Assembly: GCA_027491735.1 (NCBI GenBank)
Contig: JAOZGP010000025.1
Coordinates: 1 to 39,903, forward strand
Length of the DNA: 39,903 nt
From: Thermoproteota archaeon
Lineage (GTDB): Archaea; Korarchaeota; Korarchaeia; Korarchaeales; Korarchaeaceae
Direction of reading: 5' to 3'
The notes beneath the pieces are model-generated. The model did no database searches. It was not told the origin of the DNA and saw nothing but the letters and a program-made list of their open reading frames with translations. The position numbers and the translations under genes are program-made. Shown in pieces: positions 30,349-37,801 of the stretch (position 1 is its first letter; the number at the start of each line of letters is the position of its first letter).

Positions 30349-31056
30349 ATGTTAATCGACGCTCATGTCCATTACCACGAGCTTGAGAGAAGCTACGACG
30401 ATATGATGATCTTAGCGGTCTCCGATGACCTGGAGTCATCGAGAAAAACTCTCAGTCTGGCGAGAAGGACAGTCTTACCGTGTGTGGGAGTTCATCCTTG
30501 GAGTGTTGAGAGCTCCAGTTTGAAGGACCTAGACGAGCTGAGAAGAATAATAGAAAGAAAAGAAATAATTTGTTTAGGTGAGATAGGGTTGGACAGGAGG
30601 AGAGCATGCAGCTACAACAGGCAAGTGGAGTTCTTCACAGAGCAACTGAGGATAGCGGCTGACTTCTCGCTTCCAGTGAATCTCCATGCTCTTGATGCTT
30701 GGAGAGAGGTCCTCAACATGCTTGACCGATATGAGATCGAGAGGGCGATCTTTCATTGGTTCACAGGACCTCTTGACCTCCTAGAGGAGCTGAGGAGCAG
30801 AGGATACTTTATAACAATAAATCCTGCGGTGGTGGTCCAGGAGAAGCACATGAAGATTCTGCTGGAGGCTCCGCTGGACATGATGCTGACGGAGAGCGAT
30901 GGACCATATATCTACAGGGGCATTCGATTGAATCCAAGTATGATCCCTTGGTTGATCTCCGTCATCTCGAAGGTCAAGGGCATCAACACAAGAGATCTGA
31001 AGACGATGTTCGCTGAGAACCTTTCCAGGTTCGTAGGACGAGCAATAGTTCCATGA
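30349..31056 (+). CDS. TatD-family metal-dependent hydrolase/nuclease
   Basis: Begins with MLIDAHVHYHELE, the metal-binding H-x-H of the TatD amidohydrolase fold. CVGVHPWSVE, CLGEIGLDRRR, LPVNLHALDAWREVL, AIFHWFTGP and MLTESDGPY supply the remaining conserved motifs of the family. At 235 residues it is the usual size. TatD proteins are metal-dependent DNases or phosphodiesterases, but substrate in archaea is open. Start codon ATG at 30349 lies 5 bases after the CDF stop, with GGGAGAGTGAG as ribosome-binding region. Confidence 0.85.
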   Translation: MLIDAHVHYHELERSYDDMMILAVSDDLESSRKTLSLARRTVLPCVGVHPWSVESSSLKDLDELRRIIERKEIICLGEIGLDRRRACSYNRQVEFFTEQLRIAADFSLPVNLHALDAWREVLNMLDRYEIERAIFHWFTGPLDLLEELRSRGYFITINPAVVVQEKHMKILLEAPLDMMLTESDGPYIYRGIRLNPSMIPWLISVISKVKGINTRDLKTMFAENLSRFVGRAIVP

Positions 31057-31152
31057 CCTTGATGTTCTGCACAGGATCTTTTGTTGCTCTCGTGAGACGA
31101 TGAAGCGGTTGTCGTAGCCATCTAAGAGCCCCCTAATATCCTCTCTACTTCC

Positions 31153-31296
31153 TCATGAAGGAGCATATACGTGACCGACTATCTGAAGGATCCAACTCCC
31201 CTCAGAGGGCCAGATGAACTCGACAATATTCCTCCTAAAATCCCTCGCGAAATCCAAAACTTTCCTCGAACTCCAAAATGAGAAGGTATTCTTCAC
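31153..31296 (-). pseudogene. Decayed or very short minus-strand frame (31057-31372 gap)
   Basis: In the 316-base gap before the next gene, a minus-strand GTG at 31296 opens 47 codons that look protein-like (VKNTFSFWSSRKVLDFARDF, then EFIWPSEGSWILQIVGHVYA). A TGA follows. Beyond the TGA, the frame stays open and protein-like for about 35 codons (GLLDGYDNRFIVSREQQKIL). A TATA-like CTTATTAAG at 31324-31332 would give a leaderless start near 31300. This reads as a small gene or a frameshifted remnant. No family recognised. Confidence 0.3.
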
Positions 31297-31372
31297 CAGG
31301 TTAAAAACCGATCTAAGCTAAATCTTAATAAGCTGTCTCCGAGACTATAGATAATAAATTCGGTGGGTTCGT

Positions 31373-32707
31373 TTGCCACTCATAGAAGTTCTCATACCGG
31401 CCGAAGTAGGGGAGGTGGGCTTCTGGCCCGGAAGCTTCTCCGATGAGGAGCTTAAAGAGTTTTTCTTGGCCAAGGACCTGTCAGGCGAAATTCTAGCTAG
31501 GATAACTGGCAGAGAAAAGGAGATCGAGGAGAGGCACGGATTTAAGGTGAAATATAAGTATATTAGATTAGAATATTTTAGTGATTTGAGGAAAAGAGGA
31601 GTGGAGCTTCCAGCCCTGATCATCGACGGCAGGGTTTTCTCCAAGGAGGGCGCCCTCATAGCGGCGGATCTCATAGCTTCTGGCATGAATCCAGGTGAGA
31701 TAAGAGCAGTAGATCATCTGAAAACTGATAGCTTGAAGAAGATGGCAAAATCCATGATCAGTAGGGCCAAAAGTTCGGGTATTGATCTGAAGAGAGACCT
31801 TCCTGAGTCTTGGAAAGTCTTGGAGAAGGTTCTGTCATCGGAGAGGATACTTCCAACAAAGGCCTTGGAGATATTTTCTCTTCTAAAAAAATTGGAGGAT
31901 AAGCTGCTTGAACTCGAGAGAGAGCGCAAAACCATAACCGAAGCGAAGATCAGGGTATCAAAACTGGTGAGTAGGCTATCAGCCGAGGCTAAAGAGCTAT
32001 CCGACAAGTTGGGGGAGTTGGGTGTGAGAATAGAAGGATTGCCAGATCTCAGCATCGATTCCGTGGAGAGTGGAAAGGAGCTCGAGAGAATCGAAGCTCA
32101 GGCTGAAGACCTGCTGAAGGCTGTCGAGGCTCTCCTAGGTAACCTCGACAGGATAAAGAACGTGATCCTGTTGAAAGACAAGATCTTTAAGGTATGCCCC
32201 TACCTAGTTGCTTCTCTAGGATCCTCCCTCAACGAAGAGCCGCTTTGTCAGGTCTATCGATCGATAGGTTTGGACAGAAACTTCATGAGGATCGATCGGG
32301 TCAATGAGCTGCAGCGTCTGATGTCTGTGATCTCGAAATATGGGGATGTGATAGAGAAGATATATGAGCTGCAGATGTCCGGGATGTCTCCCCAAGAGTT
32401 CTCAAGGAAGATCGGTCTAAGTGGGATAAAAGATGCTCTGCGAATCGATGATCCCCTTACCTTAGCGTCCACCGTCTTGGAGTCGATAAAACCTCATCTG
32501 CCAAAGCTCGGAGAGCTCGACATGACAAAGGAGATAAAAAAAATGTTGCCCGTCTGGGAGAAGCACATAGTTAGGCTCCTGGAGAGAGAGGGCTCCATAA
32601 CGGTAGATCAAATAAAGATACCTGATCGATGGAAGGAGACCGTTTTAAGGGATATGGAAAGCAAGGGCATTATAAGGAGATCTGGCAACGTGATAACCTT
32701 GCTCTGA
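31373..32707 (+). CDS. Coiled-coil protein with thioredoxin-like N-terminus and winged-helix-like C-terminus
   Basis: This 444-residue protein is not assigned to a known family. Residues 1-105 have a thioredoxin-like beta-alpha pattern (IEVLIPAEVGEVGFWPG; LPALIIDGRVFSKEGAL) without the CxxC. Residues about 160-260 form a long coiled coil (LEDKLLELERERKTITEAK). The last 60 residues look like a winged helix (MLPVWEKHIVRLLEREGSITVDQI, then RDMESKGIIRRSGNVITLL). TTG start after GGTGGG. The stop is immediately followed, in the same frame, by a TnpB relic. Confidence 0.5.
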   Translation: MPLIEVLIPAEVGEVGFWPGSFSDEELKEFFLAKDLSGEILARITGREKEIEERHGFKVKYKYIRLEYFSDLRKRGVELPALIIDGRVFSKEGALIAADLIASGMNPGEIRAVDHLKTDSLKKMAKSMISRAKSSGIDLKRDLPESWKVLEKVLSSERILPTKALEIFSLLKKLEDKLLELERERKTITEAKIRVSKLVSRLSAEAKELSDKLGELGVRIEGLPDLSIDSVESGKELERIEAQAEDLLKAVEALLGNLDRIKNVILLKDKIFKVCPYLVASLGSSLNEEPLCQVYRSIGLDRNFMRIDRVNELQRLMSVISKYGDVIEKIYELQMSGMSPQEFSRKIGLSGIKDALRIDDPLTLASTVLESIKPHLPKLGELDMTKEIKKMLPVWEKHIVRLLEREGSITVDQIKIPDRWKETVLRDMESKGIIRRSGNVITLL

Positions 32708-32824
32708 AGCTTCACAAGGAGTTTTCATCTGAAGGACTGTGGGTATGCTGTCAACGCCGATATCAACGGAGCTAAAAACATACTAAAACGAGCATGGGCT
32801 ATACGCTGCGGTCAGGGGCTGTAG
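32708..32824 (+). pseudogene. C-terminal relic of an IS200/IS605-type TnpB
   Basis: Directly after the stop of the previous gene, 38 in-frame codons read DCGYAVNADINGAKNILKRA and onward to a TAG. This is the last zinc-ribbon cysteine followed by the NADxNxAxNI RuvC motif of TnpB (OrfB). Everything upstream is missing, so it cannot be active. The 3' end connects to a folded omega-RNA-like stretch. Confidence 0.75.
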
Positions 32825-32922
32825 TGACCCAGCCAGAAGGGGGTGCAGCTTTGTGCTGCACACTCCCCAACCTCCGTAAGGCTTCTGGTGGAAGCCCCCG
32901 TCTTTAGAGGGGGAGGAGGTTA
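32825..32922 (+). ncRNA. Omega-RNA-like right end of the TnpB relic
   Basis: CCAGAAG (32833-32839) pairs with CTTCTGG (32882-32888), enclosing GTGCAGC-TTTGT-GCTGCAC (32843-32861) with a GGGG/CCCC extension. A final CCCCC...GGGGG hairpin (32895-32913) is followed by AGGAGGTTA. This nested layout, at the 3' end of TnpB, matches the omega-RNA/right-end organisation of IS200/IS605 elements. A guide segment, if any, would begin near 32922-32925. Confidence 0.5.
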
Positions 32923-32990
32923 CTATAAGCAAGGCCTCCTCATGAGAACATCTCAGCGAACGGATATCCAATATAACATAATGAAGAACT

Positions 32991-33773
32991 TCATCTCCTG
33001 AGTTGCTGCTCCTCGCTCCCCATGCGCATGATCGGCGAGAAATAAGCGCATTCCTCCGGGCTTATCTTCAACTCCTCCGGATTAAAGTCACCCATCTCAA
33101 TGGGAGCGTTCCTTATGATCACGAAGGGAGTGAGCTCCCTGCCCTCTCCCATGTAGATGTGTCCAGCGGCAGCCAGATCATCTGCTATGTTGAGGGCCGT
33201 CACCAGGATCCTTCTCCCGAAGAGATCATCCTCTCCTCTGTAATCCTTCACTCCAACGAAACCGTGCATACCGAGGGCGAACCCGGTGGTTCCTCTCCTG
33301 AGAGGAGAGAGGCGACTGTCCACTATTATGACCCCCACAAGCTTTCCTGTCCGTCTCCTGATCTCAAAGGCCATCTTCCTTGCCTCACGATTCGGATCCT
33401 CAGGCCATAGAGCAGCGCAGCCGGGAGGTGCATTCTTGTGATCAACTCCAGCGTTGGCGATGAGGTTCCCATCCTTCACAGTAAGTACGGTCCTCAGGGA
33501 AGTTCCTATCACGGTGTCCGCCTCTCTCAAAACGATTTCCACGAATTCAGGCTCAAGAGAAGACTTCTCAGCGAGTTTGATGGCTCTGTTTGAGGGCTTG
33601 ATTGCGGAGAGGTTCACAAATCTCCCCTTGGAATGTGATATCGCCTTGTCGGCGATCAGTATTATGTCCCCATTCCGGAGCTCGATCTTCATCTCGGAGA
33701 GCCTGCTCAGCAGGAGATCCACCAGATCGCATCCTGTCTCAATTCTCCCCGTTCTCACGGGAATTACCTCCAA
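32991..33773 (-). CDS. cofE: Coenzyme F420-0:gamma-glutamyl ligase (CofE/FbiB-like)
   Basis: Adds glutamate to F420-0 with GTP. The IPVRTGRIETGCDLVDLLL opening, GDIILIADKAISHSKGR, the ANAGVDHKNAPPG motif, VGVIIVDSRLSPLRRGTTGFALG and TALNIADDLAAAGHIYMGEG are CofE signatures. TTG at 33773 follows GGGGGTGA by 5 bases and lies just after the MptE stop. The open frame extends to 33812, which would overlap mptE by 35 bases. About 260 residues, normal. The presence of F420 chemistry supports an archaeon with F420-dependent C1 or redox metabolism. Confidence 0.92.
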   Translation of the reverse strand: MEVIPVRTGRIETGCDLVDLLLSRLSEMKIELRNGDIILIADKAISHSKGRFVNLSAIKPSNRAIKLAEKSSLEPEFVEIVLREADTVIGTSLRTVLTVKDGNLIANAGVDHKNAPPGCAALWPEDPNREARKMAFEIRRRTGKLVGVIIVDSRLSPLRRGTTGFALGMHGFVGVKDYRGEDDLFGRRILVTALNIADDLAAAGHIYMGEGRELTPFVIIRNAPIEMGDFNPEELKISPEECAYFSPIMRMGSEEQQLRR

Positions 33774-33777
33774 CGAG

Positions 33778-34446
33778 TCACCCCCACAGAACCTCAGCTC
33801 CCAATCTCTCAAGGAGCTTCAGCAGGTACTTCGCTATCTTCAGCTTCAAAATCTTCCTCCCCAAGTCCTTCCCGGAAGTCACGTCGTATCTATTTATCCT
33901 CATGAAATTCATGCCAAGAAGATGTATCCTCTTGGCTCCTGCTGACCAGGCCAGGAAGGCAGCTCTGTCCCCATCCGTGAACCCGCCGAAGTTGTGTACG
34001 GAACCCGCGGGCTCCACCTGAGTGGTTGGGATTACTGATCCCATTCTTGGGACGTAACTGATGATTCTCCTCACGTTATCCCCATGAGCGTGCACCACGA
34101 GCACGGAGCTCATCTCAAGATATGACTCGACGGGACCGTCGAGGTCCGTGACCACGACGTCAGGATCTCTTCCCGTGACTTGTTTAAAGACAACAGAAGC
34201 AGCGTCTGCTGCCACGATGATCCCCTCAGGAGAGTTCCTGAGCTGATCAGCTAGCTCAGGAGCGTTTCCAAGAACCCAGACCTCCTCTCCTCGGATTAAC
34301 TCCTCCAAGACATCTGGACTCTTGGGAGAAGCAAGCTCGTCGAGCAGGAGAGTAGCTCTTCTATCCTCGCCCACGTCGAGGTCCAACACACCCGCTATTC
34401 TGTGATATATAGGCATCCAAAACTTTAAGTCTATGTCCCTCATCAT
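33778..34446 (-). CDS. mptE: 6-hydroxymethyl-7,8-dihydropterin pyrophosphokinase, MptE-type
   Basis: Archaeal DUF115 pterin pyrophosphokinase, making the diphosphate used to build tetrahydromethanopterin or folate. EVWVLGNAPELADQL, GIIVAADAASVVF, DPDVVVTDLDGPVES and HAHGDNVRRI are the nucleotide- and metal-binding motifs of the family. GFTDGDRAAFLAWSAGAKRIHLLGM is another typical stretch. At 222 residues it is full length. The ATG pair at 34446/34443 is the start. It is divergent from the dihydropteroate-synthase-like gene, with which it forms a pathway. Confidence 0.85.
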   Translation of the reverse strand: MMRDIDLKFWMPIYHRIAGVLDLDVGEDRRATLLLDELASPKSPDVLEELIRGEEVWVLGNAPELADQLRNSPEGIIVAADAASVVFKQVTGRDPDVVVTDLDGPVESYLEMSSVLVVHAHGDNVRRIISYVPRMGSVIPTTQVEPAGSVHNFGGFTDGDRAAFLAWSAGAKRIHLLGMNFMRINRYDVTSGKDLGRKILKLKIAKYLLKLLERLGAEVLWG

Positions 34447-34484
34447 GCAGCGTGAGAGCCGTGGAGAGCTAAAAAGGTGATGTT

Positions 34485-35717
34485 TTGTTTCTTAGAGCCG
34501 ATCTCTCAGGCGTGCGGATTGGTCTGGAAGAAGATGTGAAGGTCATGGGTGCAATAAACCTGAGCCCTGAATCTTTCTATGCTGGTTCGGTCGTTAGAAA
34601 TCCCGAGGAAGCCCTCCAGAGGGCCGAACACATGATCGAGGAGGGAGCCTCCATAATAGATGTGGGAGGGATGAGCACTGCTCCCTACCTGGACACGGAG
34701 GTCAGCGCGGAGAATGAAGCTCGGAGGGTGGTTCCTGCGATAAGGCTTCTCAGCAGCAAACTTGAGGTCCCCATATCTGTGGACACGCAGAGGAGCTCCG
34801 TAGCCAGGGAGGCAATGGATGCAGGAGCCTCGATAGTGAACGATGTGTCCGGCTTATCCGATCCCGAGATGCCTGAGCTGATAGCTGACACAGGCTCATC
34901 ACTCATCCTCGGAGCGCCTAGGGAGCCCTTTGACCCTCATTCAGATCCAATATCTCAGATTAGAAGGTCTCTATCTCATGCCCTGGAGAAGGCCAATAGC
35001 TTCGGCATACCCGAGGGGAGAATTGTGATAGACCCTCTGATAGGGTTCTTTAGAAGCGAGATCTGGTATCTCTGGGACTGCGCTGTCATCAGGCGATTAG
35101 GGGGACTTCTATCTCTTGGTCGTCCCATATGTATCGGAATCTCCAGGAAATCCTTTATAGGCAAAATACTAGGCATTGAAAAACCTGAGGATAGACTTAT
35201 AGGAAGCATAGCAGCCGTGACCTTGGCGGTGGAGAGAGGAGCAAGCTTGGTGAGAACTCATGACGTAAAGGAGACTGTTCAAGCTGTTAGAACTGTTGAG
35301 GCGATGACCGATCGGCCAGTCAGGCTGAATCGTGATGGCATTGAGGTGATGGGGCTTCCTTCTCTTAGGAAGCTCGACGCCAGGGATCTAATGATAAGGA
35401 TGGGGGTACATAATGTGGGCGCTGATATAATGTCGGACAAGGCGATATTTCATCTCTTACTGCTGAGAAAGATCAGAAGGGAGGTTGCTCTGATAATAAA
35501 ACAGGAACTTCTCGCTTGTGGGGGAGACGCCTCCCTTCCAAAGGAAGTCTTTGACCTTGGAAAAGGGAGGGTGGATGTGGTGCTCATGGCTAACAGATCC
35601 CAGCTAAGCAGGTTGATCGAAAAACTCGAGGTGAACGCGTCTCACGCCTCTACACTCAAAGACGATTTTGTGAACATATCCGCTCTTCTGAAGGAGATCA
35701 TAAAGATGAGCGATTAG
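34485..35717 (+). CDS. Archaeal dihydropteroate-synthase-like protein with C-terminal extension
   Basis: The first 285 residues are a pterin-binding TIM barrel (VMGAINLSPESFYAG, IIDVGGMSTAPY, ISVDTQRSSVAREAMDAGASIVNDVSG, IGISRKSFIGKILG, RTHDVKETVQAVR). It condenses the pterin diphosphate with an aryl amine. About 125 more residues follow (GVHNVGADIMSDKAIFHLLL onward), forming a helical domain absent from ordinary folate synthases. Together with the MptE-type gene this fits methanopterin synthesis. TTG start after GGTGA. ATG at 34480 is in another frame. Confidence 0.85.
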   Translation: MFLRADLSGVRIGLEEDVKVMGAINLSPESFYAGSVVRNPEEALQRAEHMIEEGASIIDVGGMSTAPYLDTEVSAENEARRVVPAIRLLSSKLEVPISVDTQRSSVAREAMDAGASIVNDVSGLSDPEMPELIADTGSSLILGAPREPFDPHSDPISQIRRSLSHALEKANSFGIPEGRIVIDPLIGFFRSEIWYLWDCAVIRRLGGLLSLGRPICIGISRKSFIGKILGIEKPEDRLIGSIAAVTLAVERGASLVRTHDVKETVQAVRTVEAMTDRPVRLNRDGIEVMGLPSLRKLDARDLMIRMGVHNVGADIMSDKAIFHLLLLRKIRREVALIIKQELLACGGDASLPKEVFDLGKGRVDVVLMANRSQLSRLIEKLEVNASHASTLKDDFVNISALLKEIIKMSD

Positions 35718-35860
35718 ATTAACTTTTTAAAGGGGATGCATAAACTCCATAAACCCGCTAGATCGAGCTCATCTTGGAAAGGTTGTGCTCCACTCAAACG
35801 TGCCTCGACAAGCTCTGACCAATTTCAGTAAGAAATCCTCCCAGTGGAGGGGAAGGCCAG

Positions 35861-37207
35861 ATGACCACAAAAAGTTATAAAACAGCGCTGATGGTTCTCC
35901 TCCTCACCTCATTCACCATAAACCTTGGATTCACAGCAGTCGATCCAGTATTCCCCTATATGGTGTTGGCATTCAAGGGACTGCTGAGGAAACTTCCCGA
36001 GACAGTGCAGGGAACGATACAAGCTCATGAGGGAGCTGTGGAGTTTGGACTTCTCATGGCCGCCTTCATGGCGACCAGAGCTCCAATGGCTGGAGCTGTG
36101 GGTTTCATGAGCGATGTCCTGGGAAGAAAGAGGATAATATGCCTTGGACTCGGGATATACACCCTGGTCTCCACAGGACTGATCTTAGCGGACAACATAT
36201 CTGAGCTAATCTTCCTGAGAGCTCTTCAGGGCATCGCCTCAGCTATGGTGTGGCCGGTTGCTCAGGCATACCTGGCTGATGTAACTCCGAGGTGGAGCAG
36301 GGGCAAGGTGATGTCCGCTTTCACAATGTCTTTCACACTGGCTGAGATAGCTGGTCCTGCGGTCGGGGTCGCGATATACGAGGGTTCCATAACCCTTCTC
36401 CATATAACGGACCTTCTCACCGCACTGAGATCTCCCTTCTACTTTCTAGCAGCCATGAGCCTTCTGTCTCTGATTCTGAGCCTTCTGCTTCCCAAAACTG
36501 CCTCCGAAAAGGTGTCATCCACCAGCTTCAGGGAAGTGGTCAGGGCTGTGAGATCCCTCCCTCCAGAAGTGGCCAGGAGCGTCAAGGCGATATACTTCAA
36601 CGGGGTCGTGAACGGCATCGCCATGGGGATAATGAACACGGTGGCCATAGTCTATATGATAGAGGAAGTGGTGAAGGACCCCCTCTACATAGGCTTCTTC
36701 TCCACAGTTCTCTCGGCGGTCTCCTTACCGGCGACTTTTCTATCTGGGTATGTGACTGACAGGATGCATGAGAGGAAAACAGTCGTTATGGTGGGTTATC
36801 TGCTCGGAACAATTGCCTTCATAGCGATTCCACTGACAAACAACTTCAGCACCTTAATCCTGATTGGATCGATTGCCAGCTTAACCTTCAGCTTTTCTAT
36901 GCCAGCTCTAAGAGCTCTTCAGGCTGATCTGGTGGAGTCAGATGTCAGAGGAACAGTTTTCGGTCTCCAGCAACTCTTCTTCAATGGAGGAACTTTTTTA
37001 GGTGCCGTCGTTGGTGGCTGGATAACCTCATACGCGGCAGCATCGTCACTGCCCGGAGGAATCACGGGCTATGCAATTCCTTTCTGGATGACTGCCGCAA
37101 TGGATCTGCTGTCGGTAGTTGTGTTCTCAGCGTTCGTGACTGAGAGAAAGGATACGGATGAGAGGAGAATTAAGGATCAGGGGATGGGAGATTATCCTCT
37201 TCCGTAA
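35861..37207 (+). CDS. Major facilitator superfamily transporter
   Basis: The 448-residue protein has 12 predicted helices. GFMSDVLGRKRII is the A-motif loop between helices 2 and 3, and SGYVTDRMHERKTV is the equivalent loop in the second half. The long loop between helices 1 and 2 (KGLLRKLPETVQGTIQAHEGAV) is unusual. Substrate unknown; the fold resembles drug/proton antiporters. ATG start after GGAGGGGAAGG. Convergent with the PEBP gene, with a 16-base overlap. Confidence 0.85.
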   Translation: MTTKSYKTALMVLLLTSFTINLGFTAVDPVFPYMVLAFKGLLRKLPETVQGTIQAHEGAVEFGLLMAAFMATRAPMAGAVGFMSDVLGRKRIICLGLGIYTLVSTGLILADNISELIFLRALQGIASAMVWPVAQAYLADVTPRWSRGKVMSAFTMSFTLAEIAGPAVGVAIYEGSITLLHITDLLTALRSPFYFLAAMSLLSLILSLLLPKTASEKVSSTSFREVVRAVRSLPPEVARSVKAIYFNGVVNGIAMGIMNTVAIVYMIEEVVKDPLYIGFFSTVLSAVSLPATFLSGYVTDRMHERKTVVMVGYLLGTIAFIAIPLTNNFSTLILIGSIASLTFSFSMPALRALQADLVESDVRGTVFGLQQLFFNGGTFLGAVVGGWITSYAAASSLPGGITGYAIPFWMTAAMDLLSVVVFSAFVTERKDTDERRIKDQGMGDYPLP

Positions 37208-37713
37208 AGACCTGTGACAGATCCTTCAGCGATCACATGCCCCTGCATGGCATGCAGCACTTGAGATGCGGTCAAGCCCGGACTCAAGGGAAGTTTTGAG
37301 TCCAAGGCGTAGACATGGAAGATGTATCTGTGGGTCTTGCCTAGGGGCGGGCACGGACCTCCATATCCCATCTCGCCGAAGTCATTGACTCCCTGATATC
37401 CGTACTGAGTGACGGCTTTCCTGGGTAAGTTCTCTGGAAGGGAGGTCACCTCGGCTGGGACGTTGTAGAGGATCCAGTGAATAAAAGTTCCTCCTGGGAC
37501 GTCCGGATCCTCGACTATCACCACATAGCTCACAGCTCCGCTCACCTTGCTCCAAGATAGAGGAGGCGAGATGTTTCTGCCCTCACATGTATAAACCCCA
37601 GGAATCTTTCCTCCGCTCTCAAAAGCCCTAGATTCAACTTTGATAGAACTTCTAGTGCTCCTCAAGCTGAACTCCACAAAAAGTAGCGCTAAGATGACGA
37701 AGAAGATCACCAC
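37192..37713 (-). CDS. Phosphatidylethanolamine-binding protein (PEBP/YbhB) family, exported
   Basis: Residues 1-17 (VIFFVILALLFVEFSL) are a hydrophobic signal or anchor, so the protein is probably on the outside of the membrane. The PEBP core contains YTCEGRNISPPLSWS, VVIVEDPDVPGGTFIHWILYNVP, GYGGPCPPLGKTHRYIFHVYAL and HVIAEGSVTGLYGR, the anion-binding motifs of the family. Bacterial and archaeal YbhB-like proteins have no firmly known role. GTG start. Overlaps the MFS gene at its 3' end. Confidence 0.88.
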   Translation of the reverse strand: MVIFFVILALLFVEFSLRSTRSSIKVESRAFESGGKIPGVYTCEGRNISPPLSWSKVSGAVSYVVIVEDPDVPGGTFIHWILYNVPAEVTSLPENLPRKAVTQYGYQGVNDFGEMGYGGPCPPLGKTHRYIFHVYALDSKLPLSPGLTASQVLHAMQGHVIAEGSVTGLYGRG

Positions 37714-37801
37714 AAACGTCAGCTTCCTCAGAGGATCTCACCCATGTAACGACCTGGAGATAAAATTAATTCATTGTGACCATCTACATGTCGATCCGTC
37801 C

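Noticed and set aside
35718-35860. C/D-box sRNA in the gap before the MFS gene
   Set aside because: A GATG and a CTGA occur, but the full RUGAUGA box and the inner C'/D' pair are missing.
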